DNA from: JAKAWQ01 sp035509315
Lineage (GTDB): Bacteria > Pseudomonadota > Alphaproteobacteria > Acetobacterales > Acetobacteraceae
Length of the DNA stretch: 64,000 nucleotides
Direction of reading: 5' to 3'
NCBI GenBank assembly: GCA_035509315.1
Contig: DATJLS010000054.1
Span: 1-64,000 of the forward strand
Position numbers and translations under genes: made by a program. The stretch's first letter is position 1; every line of letters begins with the position of its first letter. Shown here one piece after another: positions 1 to 7,293 of this stretch. The notes beneath the pieces were generated by a model. The model did not search any database. It had not been told where the DNA came from and saw only the letters and a program-made list of their open reading frames with translations.

Positions 1-155
1 CCTATGACGCCGACCTCTACAAGGAGCGCAATATCATCGAGCGCTTCTTCAACAAACTCAAGCAGTTCCGCCGCGTCGCGACCCGCTACGACAAGCTGCT
101 CGCCAACTTCATGGGCTTCGTCAAACTCGCCGCCATCACTACCTGGCTCAAATAG
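1..155 (+). CDS. IS5-type DDE transposase, C-terminal end (cut by window start)
   Basis: The reading frame is open from the window edge (first full codon at base 3) to a TAG at 153-155 and gives the last 50 residues of a transposase. It contains the Y-x2-R-x3-E-x6-K signature (YKERNIIERFFNKLK), which carries the catalytic Glu of the DDE triad, followed by FRRVATRYDK, typical of IS5-family enzymes. The rest lies outside the window, so I cannot say whether the element is intact. An M1 repeat starts 18 bp after the stop. Confidence 0.85.
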   Translation, partial: YDADLYKERNIIERFFNKLKQFRRVATRYDKLLANFMGFVKLAAITTWLK

Positions 156-173
156 TCAAATCGTCACCACGAC

Positions 174-284
174 CTAGTGTCCCGACTCGTAAATATCGTC
201 ATCATGCGTCGGGACACTCGCTCTTTGTTTTCAGTGGCCTGCTGGTCCCTGAAATGCGAAGGCATTTCAGGGGCAGGACACTAG
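174..284 (+). repeat. M1 repeat, copy A (111 bp, CTAG-bounded double hairpin)
   Basis: The element begins CTAGTGTCC and ends GGACACTAG, a perfect 9-bp terminal inverted repeat. Inside are stem-loop 1 (AGTGTCCCGAC pairing with GTCGGGACACT) and stem-loop 2 (CCCTGAAATGC pairing with GCATTTCAGGG), joined by a linker containing TTGTTTTC. A near-identical copy lies at 51205-51315. The right-end CTAG holds the TAG stop of the minus-strand gene beside it. It looks like a non-coding MITE-type element; a TA duplication at a CTAG target, as made by IS630/Tc1-type transposases, would fit but is unproven. Confidence 0.8.
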
Positions 285-871
285 CGCCGAGCCAGCGCGA
301 CCAGATAGCGGCAGGGCGCATCCGCCGAGGGGTTGACGAAGATGCAGTCGGTCGGTGGGCCGAGAGCGAGGCAATCCCCTTCATCGAGATGGTGCAGCGT
401 GCCGCCTTCGGCAAAATCGAGCATGCCCTCGATCACCCACAAACATTGCCCGCGAAGGAAGGCGTAGGACGCGGCCGGGAAGGGCACGCGCGCGGCGGGC
501 GGCAGGGTTACCTCCACAAGCTCGGGCTCCGCGCCGGGCGGAGTGAGCGCGCGGCGGCGATAACGCGTGGCGGGGTCTTGCCAGATGGGCTGGTGGGCAG
601 CGCGGAGCAGCCGACCCGCGGCATCGGCCTCCGTGCGCGCGAGCAACATTGAGAGCGTGAGACCGAACGCCCCTGAAAGCCGGCCGAGGAGGGCGGCGGT
701 CGGGCTCGCTTCGCCCCGCTCGACACGGCTGATCATCGCCCGCGAAACACCTGAGCGCTCGGCGAGCACGGCGAGCGACCAGCCCTGTGCCTCACGCTCG
801 GCGCGCAGCCTTTGGGCAAGGCGTGCATTGAAGTCCGGCTCTGGCGCCGGGTCGTCTTGTATCATATCCAT
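281..871 (-). CDS. XRE-family regulator with C-terminal cupin domain
   Basis: This 196-residue protein has a helix-turn-helix at about residues 15-75 (ERSGVSRAMISRVERGEASP) and a small cupin fold at about 120-190. This is the usual build of small-molecule-sensing XRE-cupin regulators. The frame is open further upstream, but the ATG at 871 puts the start just before the HTH and clear of the divergent acetyltransferase gene, so I chose it; ATG at 865 is an alternative. The stop codon TAG lies inside the terminal CTAG of repeat M1. It probably controls the divergent acetyltransferase-monooxygenase pair, which is inferred from position only. The ligand is unknown. Confidence 0.85.
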   Translation of the reverse strand: MDMIQDDPAPEPDFNARLAQRLRAEREAQGWSLAVLAERSGVSRAMISRVERGEASPTAALLGRLSGAFGLTLSMLLARTEADAAGRLLRAAHQPIWQDPATRYRRRALTPPGAEPELVEVTLPPAARVPFPAASYAFLRGQCLWVIEGMLDFAEGGTLHHLDEGDCLALGPPTDCIFVNPSADAPCRYLVALARR

Positions 872-925
872 ATTTCTACCATAGTGGACACTGCCGGTTT
901 GCGCCACTGGCGCTGGGAGGGGCTC

Positions 926-1426
926 TTGCTGATCCGCGATGCGACCGAAGCCGATCTGACCGGCATTCTGGCGATCTATAACGAGGTGATCTGTACTACG
1001 ACCGCGATCTACACTGAGGAGCCTCTCACCCTTGAGGATCGCCGAGCTTGGTTTGCCGGCCGCATGGCGGCGGGCTTTCCGGTGCTGGTGGCAGCAGAGG
1101 CGGTGTCGGCCGCGGTGGTCGGGCTTGCAAGCTTCGGCGATTTCCGCGTCTGGCCAGGCGGGTACCGCTATACCGTCGAGCATTCGGTCCATGTGGCGGA
1201 GGCTGCACGCAGGCAAGGAATCGGGTCCGCGCTCGTCGCTGCTCTGATCCCCCGGGCGGCCGTGCTTGGCAAGCATATGATGGTCGGCGCGATCGATGCC
1301 GAGAATGAGGGCTCGATCCGCATGCATGAACGGCTCGGCTTCACGCGGGCTGGGGTTCTGCGCGAGGTCGGCTGGAAATTGGATCGCTGGCTCGATGTGC
1401 TCTTCATGCAGCGCGTGCTGTCGTGA
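926..1426 (+). CDS. GNAT N-acetyltransferase, phosphinothricin/amino-acid acetyltransferase type
   Basis: The 166-residue product starts IRDATEADLTGILAIYNEV, typical of the Pat/Bar/MnaT branch of GNAT enzymes, which acetylate amino acids or analogues such as methionine sulfoximine or phosphinothricin. The acetyl-CoA loop appears as RRQGIGSALV (about 96-105) and the C-terminal motif as ENEGSIRMHERLGF. I placed the start at TTG 926 because GGGAGGGG lies just upstream and the domain begins there; the frame itself opens earlier. The stop overlaps the next gene by 4 bases (GTGA), so the two are probably translationally coupled. The substrate is not determined. Confidence 0.85.
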   Translation: MLIRDATEADLTGILAIYNEVICTTTAIYTEEPLTLEDRRAWFAGRMAAGFPVLVAAEAVSAAVVGLASFGDFRVWPGGYRYTVEHSVHVAEAARRQGIGSALVAALIPRAAVLGKHMMVGAIDAENEGSIRMHERLGFTRAGVLREVGWKLDRWLDVLFMQRVLS

Positions 1427-2763
1427 GTCGCGAGATCCGGCTCAACGCGTTCGAAATGGCAACGCCTGGCCATATCCAGCAGGGGATGTGGACCCATTCC
1501 CGCGACCATTCGGCCGAGTATCGTTCGCTCGATCACTGGGTGGAGCTTGCGCGCCTGCTCGAGCGCGGGCTGTTCGACGGGATTTTCCTGGCCGACGTGC
1601 TCGGTGTCTATGATGTTTATGAGGGCGCACCCGATGCGGCGCTGCGCGGGGCGGTGCAGGTGCCTCTGCTCGATCCCATGCTGCTCGTGCCGGCGATGGC
1701 GCAGGCGACGCGGCATCTCGGCTTCGGGGTGACCTGCAACCTCGCTTTCGAGCCGCCCTGGCTCTTCGCCCGACGCATGGCGAGCCTCGATCACCTGACC
1801 CTGGGCCGCATGGGCTGGAACGTCGTCACCGGCTATCTCGACAGTGCCGCTCGTGCCATGGGCTTCGCCGGGCAGATGGCGCATGACGACCGTTACGAGC
1901 TCGCGGAGGAGTACATGGAACTCATGTACGCCTTGTGGGAAGGCGGTTTCGAGGATGGCGCGGTCCACGCCGACCGGGCGAGCGGGATTTATACGGATCC
2001 CGCCCGCGTGCATCGCGTGCGCCACCAGGGCCGGCAGTGGGCGCTTGACGCGGTGCCGCTGTGGGAGCCTTCCCCGCAGCGCACGCCGGTGCTCTATCAG
2101 GCGGGTGCCTCGGATCGCGGCCGCGCTTTCGCGGCGCGACACGCCGAATGCGTGTTCCTCAATCCGAGCAGCAAGGAAAACGTGGCCCGGCTGGTGGCCG
2201 ATATCCGAGCCAGGGCCGCGCCAAGGCCGGTTCTCGCCTTCGTCGGAGCAACCGTCATCGTCGGCCGCACGACGAGGGAAGCACAGGATCTCCTCGCGGA
2301 CTACCGGCGCCATGCCAGTATCGAGGCCGCTTTGGCCCATGCCTCGGCCTCCCTCGGCATCGATTTTTCACATTATGGCCTCGATGATCCGATCGAGGTC
2401 GGGCCAGGCAATGCCATCCGCTCGAACATCGAGGCATTGCAAAAGACCGCCGGTCTGCACTGGACCAAGCGCAAGCTGATCGATCAGCTCGTGCTCGGCG
2501 CACGCCAGAAGCCGATCGTCGGTGCGCCGCAAGAGGTGGCTGATGAGCTGCAATTTTGGGTTGATGAAGCGGGCGTGGACGGATTCAATCTCTCCCGCAC
2601 GGTCGTTCCCGAATGTTTCGAATCTTTTATTGAGCTCGTCATCCCGATCCTTCAGGAACGGGGACTCTACAAGCGCAGATATGTTCCGGGAACTTATCGA
2701 GAAAAACTCTTCGCACGAGGTCGGCGTCTCGCGCCGCCGCATCCGGCTGCAATCAGGCGTTGA
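1423..2763 (+). CDS. LLM-class flavin-dependent monooxygenase, NtaA/SnaA/DszA type
   Basis: The 446-residue protein resembles the FMNH2-dependent monooxygenases that attack nitrilotriacetate, dibenzothiophene sulfone or pristinamycin precursors (NtaA/SoxA/DszA group). Visible traits are the N-terminal MATPGHIQQGMWTH, the LERGLFDGIFLADVLGVYD segment, LGRMGWNVVTG, and the late segment VDEAGVDGFNLSRTVVPE. Such enzymes need reduced flavin from a separate reductase, and none is encoded nearby. It starts at GTG 1423 inside the stop of the acetyltransferase gene. An R repeat separates its end from the convergent kdsB. The substrate is unknown, probably an S- or N-containing organic compound. Confidence 0.9.
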   Translation: MSREIRLNAFEMATPGHIQQGMWTHSRDHSAEYRSLDHWVELARLLERGLFDGIFLADVLGVYDVYEGAPDAALRGAVQVPLLDPMLLVPAMAQATRHLGFGVTCNLAFEPPWLFARRMASLDHLTLGRMGWNVVTGYLDSAARAMGFAGQMAHDDRYELAEEYMELMYALWEGGFEDGAVHADRASGIYTDPARVHRVRHQGRQWALDAVPLWEPSPQRTPVLYQAGASDRGRAFAARHAECVFLNPSSKENVARLVADIRARAAPRPVLAFVGATVIVGRTTREAQDLLADYRRHASIEAALAHASASLGIDFSHYGLDDPIEVGPGNAIRSNIEALQKTAGLHWTKRKLIDQLVLGARQKPIVGAPQEVADELQFWVDEAGVDGFNLSRTVVPECFESFIELVIPILQERGLYKRRYVPGTYREKLFARGRRLAPPHPAAIRR

Positions 2764-2765
2764 GC

Positions 2766-2866
2766 GAGAGCGGGATGCGTTCGCTTGTGCTTACGGATCC
2801 CGCCCTCGGTCATTGTTTTCCCGCGTGATTCACGCCTCCGGTGATTTCACTTTCGGCGATCACGCT
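2766..2866 (-). repeat. R repeat, copy 1 (minus orientation)
   Basis: On the minus strand it reads AGCGTGATC ... GAATCACGCGGGAAAACAATG ... a GAGCGGGAT-type arm pairing with CGCATCCCGCTCTC. It begins at the base directly after the kdsB stop codon and fills the whole space to the convergent monooxygenase gene. It has the two family stems: GCGTGAT/ATCACGC and a GCGGGAT/ATCCCGC pair. Confidence 0.8.
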
Positions 2867-3634
2867 TCAGGCTGCGTTCGGATTGCCGAGGATCACCCGC
2901 GCGCGCTCGAGATCGATCAACGTATCGACACCGAGCGGTTCGCTCTCGATCACCGCGACGTCGATCCGCATGCCGTTCTCGAGGGCGCGGAGCTGCTCGA
3001 GATTCTCGCGCTGCTCGAGCACACCTTGAGGTAGCCTGACGAAACGCTCGAGCGCGGCACGGCGATAAGTGTAAAGCCCGACATGATGGTAATGCGGACC
3101 GGCGCCACCGGGAATAACGGCGCGGCTGAAATAGATCGCCCGTCCCATTTGCGCGCCGGGCGATATGGCGAGCGCGATCTTGACCACCTGCGGGGCCTGC
3201 AATTCGAGCGGATCCGTGATCACGGTGGCGAGGGTGGCGATGTCCACGGCGGGATCCGCAAGCGGGGCAAGGGTCGCGTGCAGGATGGAGGGTTCGATCG
3301 TTGGCAGGTCCCCTTGCAGCACGACAATGACGTCATGGCGCCGTTCGGGGTCGATGATCGCGAGCGCGGCCTGCACGCGATCGGACCCTGTGGGCAAGGC
3401 AGGATCGGTGAGAACCGCTTGGCCGCCCACGGCACGGATCGCATCAGCGATCGGGGCATCGCCGCAAGCGACATAGACGGGTCCGATCCCTGCCTCGATC
3501 CCGCGCCGCCAGACATGGACGATCATCGGATCGCCGGCAATTTCCGTGAGCGCCTTGCCGGGCAGCCGTGTCGAGCCAAGGCGGGTCGGGATCACGACGA
3601 CGGGATGCACGGTCGAGGGCGCTTTGCCTGACAA
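2867..3634 (-). CDS. kdsB: 3-deoxy-manno-octulosonate cytidylyltransferase
   Basis: This enzyme makes CMP-Kdo for lipid A-core assembly in the cytoplasm. Diagnostic motifs are VVVIPTRLGSTRLPGKAL at the N-terminus (nucleotide binding), LTDPALPTGSDRV, VVLQGDLPTIEP and HHVGLYTYRRAAL. The frame stays open to an ATG at 3811, but that adds about 59 residues with no family counterpart. I use TTG 3634 (255 residues); GTG 3610 would give 247, closer to the usual 248. Neither has a clear ribosome binding site. The gene is alone on the minus strand and ends against an R repeat. Confidence 0.9.
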   Translation of the reverse strand: MSGKAPSTVHPVVVIPTRLGSTRLPGKALTEIAGDPMIVHVWRRGIEAGIGPVYVACGDAPIADAIRAVGGQAVLTDPALPTGSDRVQAALAIIDPERRHDVIVVLQGDLPTIEPSILHATLAPLADPAVDIATLATVITDPLELQAPQVVKIALAISPGAQMGRAIYFSRAVIPGGAGPHYHHVGLYTYRRAALERFVRLPQGVLEQRENLEQLRALENGMRIDVAVIESEPLGVDTLIDLERARVILGNPNAA

Positions 3635-3703
3635 TGTGATGATGCGCGTGCGTGAGAGCGTGATGCTGGAAAATTCGGGCGCTGGAACTTGCTCAATACA
3701 CGT

Positions 3704-3735
3704 GGCAGGATGAGGACAAACGCCCTCATCCTGCC
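3704..3735. other. Perfect 12-bp inverted repeat upstream of kdsB
   Basis: GGCAGGATGAGG and CCTCATCCTGCC pair perfectly around an 8-base loop. The hairpin lies about 70 bp upstream of the chosen kdsB start and 300 bp before proS. No T-run follows on either strand, so a simple intrinsic terminator is unlikely. It could act in the kdsB leader RNA or as a protein-binding site. Confidence 0.55.
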
Positions 3736-3891
3736 AACCGAGATTGGCGTTCCCTCCCCAAACTTGGCCCGGATCGCTCCGCCGCGGCGCTTTTGTTACC
3801 CGGTTGATCATGCCAAGTCACGCATTTTCGTGCTTGCATCGCCAAGATTTCTGGGTCTTCTTGCGCGCTTCAGTTGTGCAATGCACAAAAA

Positions 3892-3919
3892 TTGCTGCGC
3901 TGCAGCGGATTGATAGAAT
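3892..3919 (+). promoter_or_regulatory. Candidate sigma-70 promoter of proS
   Basis: TTGCTG and TAGAAT are separated by 16 bp, about 110 bp before the proS start, in a locally AT-richer stretch. The hexamers are imperfect. The surrounding bases also hold the palindrome CGCTGCAGCG and a doubled GATAGAAT. Confidence 0.35.
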
Positions 3920-4031
3920 ATCGATAGAATGCTGTACGGAGCCTCGCTCGCTCCGCCATCCGGGCCATCTGGCCGGGCGCAAGGCGGGCGGCTAGGGTCT
4001 GGCGCCCACCCTCTGGAGGACGGAACGCAAG

Positions 4032-5342
4032 ATGCGCCTTTCCCGCAGCTTTGTGCCGACATTGAAGGAGATCCCGGCCGAGGCGCAGATCGTCTCGCAT
4101 CGGCTGATGCTGCGTGCCGGCCTGGTGCGGCAGACGGCCGCCGGAATTTATGCCTGGTTGCCGGCAGGATTCCGCGTGCTGCAGAACATCGCGGCGATCG
4201 TCCGCGCGGAGCAGGATGCCGCGGGGGCGCAGGAATTGCTGATGCCGACCGTCCAGCCGGCCGAGCTCTGGCGCGAAAGCGGGCGCTACGATGATTACGG
4301 AAAGGAAATGCTTCGGCTTCAGGACCGCCACGAGCGCGATCTCGTCTACGGCCCGACCAACGAGGAGATGATCACCGATCTCTTCCGCCAGTCGGTGCGC
4401 TCCTATCGGGAGCTGCCGCAGATTGTTTACCATATCCAGTGGAAATTTCGCGATGAGGTGCGGCCGCGTTTCGGCGTCATGCGCGGGCGCGAATTCCTGA
4501 TGAAGGATGCCTATAGCTTCGATCTTGACTATGACGGCGCGGTCATCAGCTATCGGCGAATGATGCTCGCCTATATGCGCACCTTTCGCCGCATGGGATT
4601 GAAGGCCATTCCGATGCAGGCGGAGTCCGGACCGATCGGCGGCAATATGAGCCATGAGTTCATTATCCTGGCGCCAACCGGCGAGAGCGAAGTGTTTTAC
4701 GACGCCGCTTTTGAGGAGATTGATTATTCCGCATCCGGCTTCGACATCTTTTCCGCCGATGATCTCGACCGGTTCGCCGGTCTGATGACGCGCCATTACG
4801 CGGCGACCGACGAGAAGCACGACCCGGCGCTCTGGGCCGAGCTTGCGCCCGAGCGGCAGCGGCGCGGCCGCGGCATCGAGGTCGGCCACGTTTTTTATTT
4901 CGGCACCAAATACAGTGCCGCCATGGGCTTCTCCGTCGCGGGCGCCGATGGCCGCCAGGTCGCGCCGGAGATGGGCAGCTACGGCATCGGCGTGAGCCGC
5001 CTGGTCGGTGCGCTGATCGAGGCCTCGCATGACGAGGCGGGCATCATCTGGCCGGAGGCGGTGGCGCCGTTTCGCGCCGCCATCCTTAATCTGCGGCAGG
5101 GGGACGCCGCCTGTGACCGTCTCTGCGAGGTACTCTATGCAAAGCTCGGCCACGATGCCCTTTATGACGACCGTGAGGAGCGAGCAGGGGTGAAGTTCGC
5201 GGATGCAGACCTGATGGGCCATCCCTGGCAGGTCATCGTCGGGCCGCGCGGGGCGGCGAACGGAACGGTCGAGCTCAAGCGCCGCGCCAGCGGCGAGCGC
5301 CAGGAGCTTGCCCTCGAATCCGCGCTCGCGCGCATCCTCTGA
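4032..5342 (+). CDS. proS: Prolyl-tRNA synthetase (short alphaproteobacterial type)
   Basis: It charges tRNA-Pro with proline. The 436-residue length and uninterrupted catalytic core show the alphaproteobacterial type that lacks the inserted editing domain of the roughly 570-residue E. coli enzyme. Class II signatures are visible: the TNEEMITDLFR segment, FRDEVRPRFGVMRGREFLMKD (motif 2) and MGSYGIGVSRLVGA (motif 3), followed by the anticodon-binding domain. GGAGGACGG precedes ATG 4032. Two bases separate its stop from lolC, so proS-lolC-lolD-dnaE probably share a transcript. Confidence 0.97.
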   Translation: MRLSRSFVPTLKEIPAEAQIVSHRLMLRAGLVRQTAAGIYAWLPAGFRVLQNIAAIVRAEQDAAGAQELLMPTVQPAELWRESGRYDDYGKEMLRLQDRHERDLVYGPTNEEMITDLFRQSVRSYRELPQIVYHIQWKFRDEVRPRFGVMRGREFLMKDAYSFDLDYDGAVISYRRMMLAYMRTFRRMGLKAIPMQAESGPIGGNMSHEFIILAPTGESEVFYDAAFEEIDYSASGFDIFSADDLDRFAGLMTRHYAATDEKHDPALWAELAPERQRRGRGIEVGHVFYFGTKYSAAMGFSVAGADGRQVAPEMGSYGIGVSRLVGALIEASHDEAGIIWPEAVAPFRAAILNLRQGDAACDRLCEVLYAKLGHDALYDDREERAGVKFADADLMGHPWQVIVGPRGAANGTVELKRRASGERQELALESALARIL

Positions 5343-5344
5343 GC

Positions 5345-6595
5345 ATGTTCGGGGCTTTCGAGCGGGCCGTCGCGTTCCGCTATCTGCGCTCCCGGCGTGG
5401 CGAGCGCTTCGTCTCCGTGATCGCGAGTTTCTCGCTGCTTGGCATTGCGCTCGGCGTCGCAACGCTGATCATCGTCACAAGCGTGATGAATGGTTTCCGC
5501 CAGGAACTCCTCTCGCGCATTCTCGGGCTGAACGGCGATCTCGCTATCTATGCCACGGGCGAGGGGCTCAAGGATTTCGACGCGGTCACCGCCGCCATCC
5601 GCCACATTCCCGGCGTGCTTTCGGCGAGCCCGATCGTCGAGGGCCAGGCGCTGCTCACGAACGACACAGGTGCCGCGGTCGGCGGCCTCATTCGCGGAAT
5701 CCGTCGATCCGATCTCGAAGCGCTGCCTTCCGTCTCCGATCACATCATCGCGGGCAGCCTCGATCATCTGACCGGCGACGATGCCGTGGCGATCGGAGCC
5801 GGGCTTGCGCAGACCCTCGGCCTCACCATCGGCGGCCGCCTCACCCTCGTCTCACCCCAAGGCGCGGCCACGGTGGTCGGAACCATCCCGCGTATCCGCT
5901 CCTATCAGGTGGTGGCGATCTTTCAGGTCGGGATGAACGAGTACGACAGCAGCTTCGTTTTTCTCCCGCTCGAAGCTGCGCAGGTCTTCTTTCAAAAGCC
6001 GAACGAGGCAACGCAGATCCAGGTGACCGTTCAGCATCCGGACGCGCTGGCCGCGATCGATCGCGCGATCGCGCGCGCCCTGCCGGGGCAGCCGATCCGC
6101 ATCATCGACTGGACGCAGGCGAATGACAGTTTCTTCGCGGCCGTCACGGTCGAGCGCAACGTGATGTTCCTCATCCTCACGCTCATCATTCTCGTCGCCG
6201 CCTTCAACATCGTCTCCTCGCTCATCATGATGGTGAAGGACAAGACGAGAGACATTGCCATCCTGCGCACGATCGGCGCCGGGCGCGGCGCGGTGATGCG
6301 CATCTTCCTGATGTGCGGGGCATCGGTCGGAATCGTCGGGACCGTGGCCGGGACTGTGATTGGCGTGCTCTTCTGCCGCAATATCGAGACCATCCGGCAA
6401 TGGCTGCAATCCCTGACCGGCACCAATCTCTTCAACCCAGAGGTCTATTATCTCGAGCAGCTTCCGGCCGTACTCGATTGGGGCGAGGTGGTGCGGGTGA
6501 TCGTGATGGCGCTCGCACTCTCGCTGCTGGCCACGCTCTACCCGAGCTGGCGGGCAGCCCGCACCGACCCGGTCGAAGCGCTGCGGCATGAGTGA
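5345..6595 (+). CDS. lolC: Lipoprotein-releasing ABC transporter permease
   Basis: This inner-membrane permease of the LolCDE-type system extracts lipoproteins from the inner membrane for delivery to LolA. It is 416 residues long, begins with the typical FERAVAFRYLRSRRGERFVSVIASFSLLGI, has one N-terminal membrane helix, a large periplasmic domain (about 50-265) and three C-terminal helices, and ends PSWRAARTDPVEALRHE. Only one permease gene is present, so the complex is likely a homodimer, as is usual in alphaproteobacteria. It overlaps lolD by 8 bases. Confidence 0.93.
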   Translation: MFGAFERAVAFRYLRSRRGERFVSVIASFSLLGIALGVATLIIVTSVMNGFRQELLSRILGLNGDLAIYATGEGLKDFDAVTAAIRHIPGVLSASPIVEGQALLTNDTGAAVGGLIRGIRRSDLEALPSVSDHIIAGSLDHLTGDDAVAIGAGLAQTLGLTIGGRLTLVSPQGAATVVGTIPRIRSYQVVAIFQVGMNEYDSSFVFLPLEAAQVFFQKPNEATQIQVTVQHPDALAAIDRAIARALPGQPIRIIDWTQANDSFFAAVTVERNVMFLILTLIILVAAFNIVSSLIMMVKDKTRDIAILRTIGAGRGAVMRIFLMCGASVGIVGTVAGTVIGVLFCRNIETIRQWLQSLTGTNLFNPEVYYLEQLPAVLDWGEVVRVIVMALALSLLATLYPSWRAARTDPVEALRHE

Positions 6596-7268
6596 GCCTC
6601 TGGCGCTCAGGAGCCTCTCGCGCATATTTCGCGGCGCAGGAGGCGATCTTCCGGTGCTCCGTGGGGTCGATCTCATCGTCAAGGCGGGTGAGATCGTGGC
6701 CCTGGTGGCACCGTCCGGGGCGGGGAAGTCCACACTCCTTCAGCTCGCCGGGCTGCTCGAAAAACCCGATGGCGGCGCGGTGGTGATCGAGGGACGGGAC
6801 GCCGGCGCCCTCTCGGATGCCGAGCGCACGACGCTACGCCGCCAGCGCATCGGCTTCGTCTATCAAATGCATCATCTTCTCTCCGAGTTCAGCGCCGTTG
6901 AGAACGTGATGCTGCCGCAGCTCATCGCGAACATCCCGCGGCGAACGGCGGAGGAGCGGGCGATGGCCCTGCTCGGCTCGTTCGGGCTGGCGGCGCGCGC
7001 GAAGCACCTGCCCGGCGCCCTCTCGGGGGGTGAGCAGCAGCGGGTGGCGATCGCCCGCGCGCTCGCGAACCAGCCGGTGCTGCTGCTCGCCGACGAGCCG
7101 ACCGGCAATCTCGATCTGGCGACCGCCGCCGTGGTGTTCGAGGAGCTGCTGGCGGCAGTGCGCGGCCATGGGCTCGCCGCCCTGATCGCCACGCACAACC
7201 CGGAGCTGGCAGGGCGGATGGATCGCCAGGTGACGCTCAAGGCGGGTAAGATCACGCCGCTCGCCTGA
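6588..7268 (+). CDS. lolD: Lipoprotein-releasing ABC transporter ATP-binding protein
   Basis: This is the 226-residue ATPase partner of the preceding permease. Walker A is APSGAGKSTLLQ (about 43-54), the Q-loop region reads GFVYQMHHLLSEF, which is characteristic of the LolD/MacB branch, the signature is LSGGEQQRVAIARAL, and Walker B is LLLADEPTGNLD. The ATG at 6588 lies inside the end of lolC, consistent with coupled translation of the complex. Confidence 0.95.
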   Translation: MSEPLALRSLSRIFRGAGGDLPVLRGVDLIVKAGEIVALVAPSGAGKSTLLQLAGLLEKPDGGAVVIEGRDAGALSDAERTTLRRQRIGFVYQMHHLLSEFSAVENVMLPQLIANIPRRTAEERAMALLGSFGLAARAKHLPGALSGGEQQRVAIARALANQPVLLLADEPTGNLDLATAAVVFEELLAAVRGHGLAALIATHNPELAGRMDRQVTLKAGKITPLA

Positions 7269-7293
7269 CCCCGAATCGGAACCGGATCCCGCC

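Noticed and set aside
3870..5462. 530-codon minus-strand frame
   Set aside because: It is antisense to proS and has no recognisable motif.
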